This document shows, one piece after another, positions 1-5,561 of a stretch of 6,062 nucleotides of DNA. The notes beneath the pieces were generated by a model, which did no database searches, was not told the DNA's origin, and was given only the letters and a program-made list of their open reading frames with translations. The DNA comes from Deltaproteobacteria bacterium (GTDB lineage: Bacteria; Desulfobacterota; DSM-4660; Desulfatiglandales; HGW-15), in contig DAOVAK010000191.1 in the NCBI GenBank assembly GCA_030671095.1, positions 1 to 6,062 of the forward strand, read 5' to 3'. Position 1 is the stretch's first letter. Every line of letters starts with the position of its first letter. The translations under genes and the position numbers were made by a program.

Positions 1-1769
1 TCCCAACCCCTCGTTTCGTAGTACTCGTCGAGCATCCGGTTGAGATTCTCCTCCCCGATAAACTGCCCCTTGGCCGGGCCGTCCGGGAGAGGCTCAAAGA
101 GAGTTCTGTAGGGCAAATTATCGTCCTGTCTGGTTAACCCCTCTCTGAGATTGAACATCCTTATCAATGTTTCCACCCTGCCCGCAATAGTCCGGAAATC
201 TTCCACGGATAACGATTCTCCTGTTGCAGCCTGAAAGTACTGTGAATAACCCTGAAGAGGTACGGGAATTTGACTGGCCGGCATATCGCAAACCAAGAGC
301 GAATGGAGAATGCACCTCTCATCATATGATTCCTTTATCATTTCCCCCTTTCCTTCCACCGTATAAGGCGGATAGTTCCCGAGTATTTCCTTGGCAGGAG
401 GCCAGGCCCTTCGATGGCAGGCCCCCCTCGGGCTCACGGCGTACGAAAGGCCAGAACCGAAGGCGCCCCTGGGCTCGTAGCCTGGAAACTCCATCCCCTT
501 CACGTGCATGGCAAAACGCTCGGAACCTCCTCCAATATGCTCCGCAATTTTCCTGACTCCCTCTGCGAGTATGTCGCCGAAACCATTTCGAGTGGCGATC
601 ATCTCTATTGTTGCAAGGCTCGATTCGCTATCTCCGAAGCGAATCTCCAGCCCTTCGGTCTCTGTCGGTGAAATCAATTCCCTTTCGAAACACTCCATCA
701 TAAAACCGATAACATTTCCCGTTGATATCGTGTCCAGTCCCAATTTATCACACAGCACATTGGCCTGGATAATTGCGGGAAGCGAGTCAATCAGTTGGTT
801 GGATCCGAACATGGAAAGGGTTTCATACTCCGGCCCCTCAACCGTAGTTCCACGGTATTTGCCCTGGGAGACCCGTGTTACTAAACCGCACGGGGTGAAG
901 CAAGAGATACAGGCCTTATGGGAAATGACCTCTCTGTTAACTCCCTCTGCGTCGATCGTTTTCAAGGCCTTTTCCCATGTGCCAAACTGAAAATTCTTTG
1001 TGGGCAGGATCCCGCCAGTGTGGGCAATATTGAGCGTGAGAGGAGTCCCGTATTTCATCCGGGCTTGGGAAACCTCGCTTTCCCGGGATCGCCGGGCGTT
1101 CTCCTTGTTCAGCTCGATCAGTCTCTTCCGGTCATGGGGTTCAACACCTCCTTTTCCCTTGATCACGATGGCTTTGAGGTTTTTTGAGCCCATGACGGCC
1201 CCAACACCTCCCCTCCCGGCCTGGCGATACAAGTCGGAATTTATACAGGCAAATTTGCAAAGTCTCTCCCCGGCCGGACCGATCGAAGTAACGCCGGCTT
1301 TGGGATTTTGCTCACTCTCCTTGAGAATTCTTTCGGTCTCGAAGCTGTCCTCTCCCCAAATCGAGTCGGCCCCCCTTATATCGACCCCGCTGTCATCGAT
1401 CCTCAGGTAGCAAGGATGGTTTGACTTTCCCCAAATAACCATGCCATCATAGCCCGCCTTCTTGAGCTCAACCGACAATCTTCCGCTCGAATAGCTATCG
1501 CACCATCCATGGGTCAAGGGTGATTTGGTGATAACAACAAATTTAGACGAACCGGGGGCCAAGTTGCCGGTAAGGGGCCCCGTCAAGAAAATGAGTACGT
1601 TTTCCGGGGAAAGGGGATCTGTTTTTGCCGGAAGCATATCAAACAACAACCGTGCCCCCAGACCCCTTCCTCCCAGGTACTTCTCAAGCATTTCATCAGG
1701 AATGGGAAGATCTCTTGTCTTTCCCTGGGTCAAATCAATCTCGAGTAACCTTCCGCATACTCCTTTCAT
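1..1769 (-). CDS. Aldehyde:ferredoxin oxidoreductase (AOR) family tungsten-pterin enzyme, C-terminus cut by window edge
   Basis: Reading the minus strand from ATG at 1769 gives 589 codons with no stop, open at the window edge. AOR proteins are about 600-620 residues, so only a short tail is missing. The N-terminal domain has KYLGGRGLGARLL (30-42) and TGPLTG (63-68). RQAGRGGVGAVMGSKNLKAI (182-201) is the hallmark pterin-binding segment. The [4Fe-4S] ligands appear as CISCFTPC (C287, C290, C294) plus a distal C494 in SLLVCD. This spacing agrees with the Pyrococcus furiosus enzyme (Cys288/291/295/494, from memory). DKLGLD (341-346) is the family DxxGL(C/D) pterin motif, but the second copy before C494 has His489 instead of Asp. 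The family oxidises aldehydes to acids with ferredoxin in the cytoplasm, using a bis-pyranopterin W (or Mo) cofactor. BamB-type benzoyl-CoA reductase subunits share the fold, so the substrate is not determined. AGGGAGG four bases upstream supports the start. No partner subunit gene is visible. Confidence 0.95.
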   Translation of the reverse strand, partial: MKGVCGRLLEIDLTQGKTRDLPIPDEMLEKYLGGRGLGARLLFDMLPAKTDPLSPENVLIFLTGPLTGNLAPGSSKFVVITKSPLTHGWCDSYSSGRLSVELKKAGYDGMVIWGKSNHPCYLRIDDSGVDIRGADSIWGEDSFETERILKESEQNPKAGVTSIGPAGERLCKFACINSDLYRQAGRGGVGAVMGSKNLKAIVIKGKGGVEPHDRKRLIELNKENARRSRESEVSQARMKYGTPLTLNIAHTGGILPTKNFQFGTWEKALKTIDAEGVNREVISHKACISCFTPCGLVTRVSQGKYRGTTVEGPEYETLSMFGSNQLIDSLPAIIQANVLCDKLGLDTISTGNVIGFMMECFERELISPTETEGLEIRFGDSESSLATIEMIATRNGFGDILAEGVRKIAEHIGGGSERFAMHVKGMEFPGYEPRGAFGSGLSYAVSPRGACHRRAWPPAKEILGNYPPYTVEGKGEMIKESYDERCILHSLLVCDMPASQIPVPLQGYSQYFQAATGESLSVEDFRTIAGRVETLIRMFNLREGLTRQDDNLPYRTLFEPLPDGPAKGQFIGEENLNRMLDEYYETRGW

Positions 1770-2026
1770 TCGGCCTCCCTGTAGAAAAACTGAATCCCCT
1801 GAAGTCCCGGGCAAACATCATGATCACTCCATTCCAAGAACCTCAAAATGAATTTCACGAAGGCGTATATCAACCTAAAGGACCCCTTCCCTCTGGCCGC
1901 GCCATAGGGCAAATTACCATACCCTTCACAGAACCACGCGCACCAACTTAGTGCCCGACCAGCAACCCAACCGAGATTATTGCCTCACCGACGGAATGTG
2001 AAAAGGACCAATCCTCTCGAAAAGGT
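1770..2026. other. Intergenic region upstream of the AOR gene, no gene recognised
   Basis: About 260 bases between the AOR start and the decayed M24 copy. Both strands carry only short, out-of-family reading frames. The AOR promoter, if the gene has its own, should lie here, but I find no convincing -35/-10 pair and no sigma-54 box. A 27-codon frame beginning at 1821 (minus) overlaps the AOR start and looks accidental. The segment may include further decayed remains of whatever once followed the M24 copy. Confidence 0.5.
1774..1780 (-). promoter_or_regulatory. Ribosome binding site of the AOR gene
   Basis: On the minus strand AGGGAGG lies four bases before the ATG at 1769. It fixes the start of the AOR-family gene, and the encoded N-terminus (MKGVCGRLLEIDL) looks like a normal AOR start. 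The gap is slightly short but the core is strong. Confidence 0.75.
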
Positions 2027-2053
2027 CTAATCAAACAAAGATTTGATGATTAG
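2027..2053 (-). terminator. Weak terminator-like hairpin after the decayed M24 copy
   Basis: CTAATCAAA (2027-2035) can pair with TTT...GATTAG (2042-2044 and 2048-2053), with a three-base bulge. On the minus strand it is followed by ACC and then TTTT. The stem is AT-rich and interrupted, so it is a poor intrinsic terminator. It sits at the stop codon of the pseudogene, where the intact paralogue has a quite different GC-rich terminator just downstream of its stop. Confidence 0.3.
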
Positions 2054-2360
2054 GTTAAGAAATCCTCCTCGAAGGGGAAACGGGTGAACATCTCGTGGCC
2101 CGTATCGGTTACCAGCATGCCCTGTTCCAGCCTGACTGTCTGCTCTAAGTTAGGGTGTCCCGCAAAGGTTTCGATTGCGAAATACATGTTGGGTTTGATC
2201 TCTACGGGTTACTCAGGGGAGTACACTCGAGAGATCCACATCCCCTCGTAAAGGGTCAGGCCGATGGAATGGGCGAACTGTGGAAGGGTAACGGTACCGT
2301 ATCAGTAGGCCAACATCGGTAAGGGCTGGCGCTAATGATCACCAGCAATCCACCTTGTTC
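2050..2360 (-). pseudogene. Decayed 3' end of an M24 metallopeptidase-like gene, copy of the one at 5562-6062
   Basis: Bases 2041-2301 align without gaps to 5553-5813 at about 229/261 identities (hand count, about 88%). Read in the paralogue's frame it keeps GTVTLPQFAHSIGL, the metal-ligand segment FAIETFAG and the terminal FPFEEDFLT. A TAA at 2209-2211 interrupts it where the intact copy has Tyr (EYPVEIKP becomes E-stop-PVEIKP). Immediately upstream, sequence corresponding to 5814-6045 is missing: 2301 joins directly to the equivalent of 6046. The 232-base loss removes both Asp metal ligands and shifts the frame. Beyond the junction, RCWPTD (paralogue RRWPTD) is readable, preceded by a plausible EQGGLLVIISASPY whose counterpart lies outside the window. 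The 5' limit is therefore approximate. The product cannot be functional. It is most likely a remnant of tandem or segmental duplication. Confidence 0.9.
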
Positions 2361-2462
2361 CGAACGACGTCCCGTCCCCTCTCCTTGTCAAGTTTACTCA
2401 TCTTTCAAGCTTTTTCCCGACTTTCATGGTCACCCAGGGAACACACCGATATTGCCTTATTT

Positions 2463-2468
2463 AATGTT
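2463..2468. repeat. Putative target-site duplication, left copy (AATGTT)
   Basis: AATGTT directly abuts the left inverted repeat and is repeated exactly at 2759-2764, directly abutting the right one. A 6-bp match at precisely these two places is suggestive but could be chance. Confidence 0.5.
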
Positions 2469-2551
2469 GATGGCCTCGTAAAAAGTCAAAAATGGGGACG
2501 GCAAAGGTAAAAAGTTCCAAATGCAAGGCTTGCGAATCTTGAGGAATGAGG

Positions 2552-2566
2552 CGTACTTACAGTACG
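2552..2566. repeat. Short perfect hairpin inside the MITE-like element
   Basis: CGTACT, a three-base TAC loop, then AGTACG form a perfect 6-bp stem in the left arm of the element. It belongs to the element's secondary structure and has no independent sign of function. Confidence 0.5.
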
Positions 2567-2579
2567 TCGCAATGATTTA

Positions 2580-2672
2580 CCCTGTTAAATATTTTCTTTG
2601 TTTGATGTTACTGTTTTCAAGCTCCTTCTATATCCCATATCTCTTGATATGGCTGCCTTCAATTTAACAGGG
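2580..2672. repeat. 93-bp unit bounded by perfect 11-bp inverted repeats, nested in the MITE-like element
   Basis: CCCTGTTAAAT (2580-2590) is perfectly repeated in inverted orientation at 2662-2672. The interior is more AT-rich than the surrounding element. It contains a 7-bp hairpin, CCATATC / GATATGG, with loop TCTT (2635-2652). It may be a second small element inserted into the first, or an integral central domain. It has no coding potential. Confidence 0.6.
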
Positions 2673-2697
2673 CAGGAGATGAAGTGTAACGCAGCCC

Positions 2698-2730
2698 TTC
2701 GGCTTTGCTCAGGGCCGTGAGCATGTCGAA
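2698..2730. repeat. REP-like imperfect palindrome in the right arm of the MITE-like element
   Basis: TGCTCA (2706-2711) and TGAGCA (2718-2723) form a perfect stem around GGGCCG. An outer TTCG / CGAA pair closes the structure with a few mismatches. GC-rich palindromes of this 'TTCGACA...CTCA' style are common dispersed repeats in bacterial intergenic DNA. Whether this one is dispersed here cannot be seen from one copy. Confidence 0.5.
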
Positions 2731-2758
2731 CGGCAGATGGATTTTTTACGAAGCCGCC

Positions 2759-2764
2759 AATGTT
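2759..2764. repeat. Putative target-site duplication, right copy (AATGTT)
   Basis: Right-hand partner of 2463-2468. It lies 17 bases beyond the stop codon of the minus-strand M24 gene, so insertion would not have damaged that gene. Confidence 0.5.
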
Positions 2765-2780
2765 TGTTCCTTACCATTGC

Positions 2781-4055
2781 CTACCGGAGTAGTCGATTGT
2801 CGTATGGGAATCTGCTGATAACGTCCATGCCATTATCGGTGACAACTACGTTATCCTCAAGCCTGATTCCGCCTATTCCTGGTTCACCCACGTAGGGTTC
2901 GATCGAGAATACCATACCTGGTTCAAGCACATACGCCTTATCACGGGGCACCATATACTCTTGGACAATATAGGGTGGTTCGGCAGCGGCAAGCCCGAGC
3001 CCGTGGCCCAGTATCCCGCCCAGAACATTCTCCTCTCCACATGCATTGTAGATATCAGTGGTCAAGGCACCTGGTTTGATTGCCTCCTCAGCGCGAAGCA
3101 TAGCCTCCCGATTTCTCACGTGCAGGTCTACCTGCTTTGGTATTGGTTTTGCCGTTTCACCGCAAACATAGACCCTGGTAAAATCCCCAAAATACCCGTT
3201 TATTCTGGCCCCGACATCGATTATCACCAAATCGCCGTGCTCGATCAATCGGTCTGAGGTAAATCGGCGATAGGGGGCAGTATAGGGACCAGAACAGACT
3301 ATGTTGGCACACTGTGTCCATTCGCTACCGAGCCCAGTGAACGTTCCCCAGATTTCTCCCAAAACCTCGCATTCCCTGACCCCGGGCTTCAGTTTCCGAA
3401 GTCCAGCATGAAAGCCGGCAGCGGTCACATTAGCAGCCAACTTCAGCATGTTAACTTCATCTATGGTCTTGCACTTTCTGGCTTCCAGCATTATGAATTG
3501 GCCATCCACAAACTTCGTCTTGGGAAAGATCTTCGGGAGCTCTTCCATTAACGCCTGATTCCAGGCGTCTACCCCTATTTTTTCTGGCTCTTTGATACCG
3601 GAATCTCCCATAAGGTCTTTTGCTTTATTGGCCCAATTGCGCACGCCATCGGCCGTCTCCAAACTGCCACCACACTCCTCGAAGGTTCGGTCGGCACACC
3701 AGGGCATTCTGAGCTTAGAATGGTCGACATCCATGGTAAAGACATACGGGTCCTCACCATTGATCAGCAGAGATGAGGCCAAACCGAAGAATATCATCGG
3801 CCACTCATGCACACGGTAAGCACTGATGTACTTTATATTTTCGAGCCTGAAGATAAACAGTGCATCGACTCCAGCATCTTTGACCGCCTTCTGGGCTTTG
3901 GCCAGCCTTTCCTCCCGCATGCGCTTAACATCTATTCTCTCCTCCCAATCAACCGCCGCCGTGCCAAGCCCAGGATTTTCATAGGGATAATTGAACTCTC
4001 TACCCTCATAGCCTCTTCCCAGATCAAGCTTATCTTTTAAATCAGGTATTCCCAT
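2781..4055 (-). CDS. M24-family metallohydrolase (Xaa-Pro dipeptidase/creatinase-like), M24-B
   Basis: A 424-residue protein with the two-domain architecture of M24 enzymes: a creatinase-type N-terminal domain (about 40-200) and a C-terminal pita-bread domain (about 205-420). The five dinuclear metal ligands are present: D280 (VIIDVGA), D291 (GDFTR), H351 (GHGLG), E386 (FSIEPYVG) and E400 (RLEDNVVV). Two auxiliary histidines of prolidase/aminopeptidase P are missing. Where they have 'PHY' this protein has APYRRFT (260-266), and where they have 'HExP' it has AAEPP (357-361). It is therefore probably a metal-dependent cytoplasmic hydrolase or lyase, but proline-peptide cleavage is doubtful. No signal peptide is seen. 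The start at 4055 is preceded by GGAGGT with a six-base gap; a longer frame from TTG at 4097 has no comparable site. It follows the metallolyase gene by 82 bases with no terminator, suggesting cotranscription. It resembles the M24 fragment at 5562-6062 around the first metal site. Confidence 0.9.
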   Translation of the reverse strand: MGIPDLKDKLDLGRGYEGREFNYPYENPGLGTAAVDWEERIDVKRMREERLAKAQKAVKDAGVDALFIFRLENIKYISAYRVHEWPMIFFGLASSLLINGEDPYVFTMDVDHSKLRMPWCADRTFEECGGSLETADGVRNWANKAKDLMGDSGIKEPEKIGVDAWNQALMEELPKIFPKTKFVDGQFIMLEARKCKTIDEVNMLKLAANVTAAGFHAGLRKLKPGVRECEVLGEIWGTFTGLGSEWTQCANIVCSGPYTAPYRRFTSDRLIEHGDLVIIDVGARINGYFGDFTRVYVCGETAKPIPKQVDLHVRNREAMLRAEEAIKPGALTTDIYNACGEENVLGGILGHGLGLAAAEPPYIVQEYMVPRDKAYVLEPGMVFSIEPYVGEPGIGGIRLEDNVVVTDNGMDVISRFPYDNRLLR

Positions 4056-4061
4056 CTTATT

Positions 4062-4067
4062 ACCTCC
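4062..4067 (-). promoter_or_regulatory. Ribosome binding site of M24-B
   Basis: GGAGGT on the minus strand, six bases before the ATG at 4055. It decides between this ATG and the longer TTG-started frame from 4097, whose extra 14 residues would span the binding site itself. Confidence 0.8.
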
Positions 4068-4137
4068 CCGCGAATAGAATTTAAAGCAAACAAACAAAAC
4101 TCCTCGTGTAACAGTTAAACCTTACGGCATCAATTTT

Positions 4138-5391
4138 TCATCGCATCACCTCTTTGCAGATTTTCTCAAACTGCTGCTCATTTAGTAAGGCACGTTGGAG
4201 GCGTCCTTCCCGCTTCACTCGCTCTGTTATCTCTTTAACCTGATCCTTTGTGGCTTCAAAACCGAGTTTATCAAGAAAGTATTCAATCGTCGCTGTCCCG
4301 CTATTCTTGCCAAGTACCAATCTAGATGGATCCTGGCCTACTAAATGCGGTAAAAATGGTTGGACTGTTATATTAAAGCCGTTCTCCTCCATCTTTCTGT
4401 GGAGATCAACGGCAATTCCTGTTTCCACGTCAAATAGTCCTCGTCCAAGAACCGGTTTATTGCTTGGTACCTTCCTGCCGGAGATGTTCTCTACCAACAG
4501 AGAAACATCCATTAGACCATCGAGGATTAGCCCCGTCTTAATGCCCGCCAGTAACTCCAACATCGCGGCCACTTCCTCAGTAGCAGCATTTCCAGTCCTT
4601 TCACCAAGGCCGTTAACGGCAGTATGGATTACGCTTGCGCCTTCGGCCACCGCTTCGAGTATTCCTGCATTGGCAAGCCCAAATTCATTGTGCGTGTGAA
4701 ATTCAAGGGGAACATTCGGCATCCATTCTCTGAGCTTACGGAAGATAAAACGTATTGCCCTAGGCAAGGCCACGCCAAAGGTGTCTACTACAACCACACC
4801 GTCGGGTTGTGACTCTCGGACAAACGTAGTATAAACATCCTCGATAAAGTCAAGGTCGTCTCCACGCGTCAGATCCCAGCCCATAAAAATTGTTTTTAAT
4901 CCCTTTTCCTTTGCGTACAGCACGTTGGAGACTATCCTATCGATCACCTTGGCTTTATCAAGCCCGTACCCTGCTTCGCAAGCATAAGGGTTCGTAATGT
5001 GCTCCAGAATGACAGTTTTTACACCGCAATCGATGCTCATATCAATATCGTCCTTCAGCGTGCGGATGAAAGCAACAATTTCCGTCTTGAGATTGCGTTG
5101 AACTACTTGTTTGATCCCTGCAAGAATCGCAGACGACGCAGGTGGCATCCCGACCTCTACACGAGGTACCCTAATTTCATCCAATGCTTCCGCAATGCGC
5201 ACCCTTTCATCAGGGGAGAAGGCCACACCGAATGTCTGTTCTCCATCCCTGAGAGTAACATCGTGTATGGTAACGCTCTTCCCTTTTAAATCATTACTCA
5301 CCTCCTCAACAAAGTTGAAAGGGCAGACCCACCAACCATCGTTATTGAAATAAGGCTTACCCTTGAGTCGTTCAACGTTAAATGTGACCAT
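4138..5391 (-). CDS. DRE-TIM metallolyase (HMGL-like; isopropylmalate/homocitrate synthase superfamily), divergent
   Basis: A 417-residue protein. A 38-residue N-terminal extension precedes the TIM barrel, which opens with VTIHDVTLRDGEQ (40-52); R48 and D49 are the catalytic Arg and metal-binding Asp. FHTHNEFGLANA (231-242) supplies the H232/H234 metal pair, and VNGLGERTGNAA (259-270) is the superfamily GxGERxGN signature. The C-terminal part has LGKNSG (360-365), like the 'GKHSG' of the Claisen-condensing LeuA/NifV/citramalate synthase group. No LeuA regulatory domain follows. Two acid/base positions differ. The 'F-S-x-E-D' segment reads FMGWD (169-173), so Trp172 replaces Glu. The flexible-loop 'SGIH' reads TGIA (324-327), so Ala replaces His. 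Acetyl-CoA condensation as in leucine or lysine synthesis is thus uncertain, and a lyase or altered condensation is possible. GGAGGT five bases before the ATG supports the start. The gene sits between two M24 genes and probably heads a unit with M24-B. Confidence 0.9.
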   Translation of the reverse strand: MVTFNVERLKGKPYFNNDGWWVCPFNFVEEVSNDLKGKSVTIHDVTLRDGEQTFGVAFSPDERVRIAEALDEIRVPRVEVGMPPASSAILAGIKQVVQRNLKTEIVAFIRTLKDDIDMSIDCGVKTVILEHITNPYACEAGYGLDKAKVIDRIVSNVLYAKEKGLKTIFMGWDLTRGDDLDFIEDVYTTFVRESQPDGVVVVDTFGVALPRAIRFIFRKLREWMPNVPLEFHTHNEFGLANAGILEAVAEGASVIHTAVNGLGERTGNAATEEVAAMLELLAGIKTGLILDGLMDVSLLVENISGRKVPSNKPVLGRGLFDVETGIAVDLHRKMEENGFNITVQPFLPHLVGQDPSRLVLGKNSGTATIEYFLDKLGFEATKDQVKEITERVKREGRLQRALLNEQQFEKICKEVMR

Positions 5392-5396
5392 TATTG

Positions 5397-5402
5397 ACCT
5401 CC
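5397..5402 (-). promoter_or_regulatory. Ribosome binding site of the DRE-TIM metallolyase gene
   Basis: GGAGGT on the minus strand, five bases before the ATG at 5391. A promoter should lie between here and the terminator at 5515-5546. Only a weak sigma-70-like pair (TTGGTT then TGATAT, 18 bases apart) is visible, so I do not annotate it. Confidence 0.8.
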
Positions 5403-5514
5403 ATTTTTGAAATTATTGTCCTTGGCATCATATCTACGCGAAGTGTATCTCTCCCCTATATGACGAAATATCAGATCTTTCAGACCCAATGAACCAAAAT
5501 ATTGACATTCCGGC

Positions 5515-5546
5515 GGAAAAGGCAGGGCCTGATCAAAGACCCTGCC
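5515..5546 (-). terminator. Intrinsic terminator of the upstream M24 gene (M24-A)
   Basis: On the minus strand GGCAGGG, a 12-base loop and CCCTGCC form a perfect 7-bp GC-rich stem, followed at once by TTTTCC. It begins 16 bases after the stop codon of M24-A (5562-5564). It should separate M24-A transcription from the metallolyase/M24-B pair, although readthrough is possible. The decayed M24 copy at 2050 lacks this structure. Confidence 0.85.
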
Positions 5547-5561
5547 CTTGCTATTTGATGA

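Larger units (their letters stand above)
2469..2758. mobile_element. MITE-like non-coding element with terminal inverted repeats
   Basis: The left end GATGGCCTCGTAAAAAGTC (2469-2487) and the reverse complement of the right end (2740-2758) match at 15 of 19 positions, including an unbroken TCGTAAAAA. AATGTT occurs directly outside both ends (2463-2468 and 2759-2764), as expected of a 6-bp target duplication. The 290 bp carry no credible reading frame but contain several nested palindromes, listed separately. This fits a small element moved by a transposase encoded elsewhere. It lies between the stop of the second M24 gene and the decayed M24 copy. The folded ends could also act as a barrier to transcription. 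The family name is unknown to me. I recall similar ends from deltaproteobacterial genomes, but this is unverified. Confidence 0.7.

Noticed and set aside
508..1410. Overlapping plus-strand open frames across the left third
   Set aside because: They lie antisense to the uninterrupted 589-codon AOR frame, resemble nothing recognisable and have no ribosome binding sites; shadows of a GC-rich gene.
1741..1821. 27-codon minus-strand frame (MMFARDF...) overlapping the AOR start, as a possible leader peptide
   Set aside because: No attenuator hairpin, no codon bias toward one amino acid and only a partial ribosome site; probably accidental.
2362..2440. Minus-strand ATG frames upstream of the pseudogene (MSKLDKERG...) as a surviving M24 N-terminus
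   Set aside because: Short and ended by a stop, and no reference copy of the N-terminus is in the window; possible but not supportable.
4056..4097. Longer start (TTG at 4097) for M24-B
   Set aside because: The ATG at 4055 has GGAGGT at ideal spacing; the extra 14 residues would be encoded by the intergenic leader and the binding site itself.
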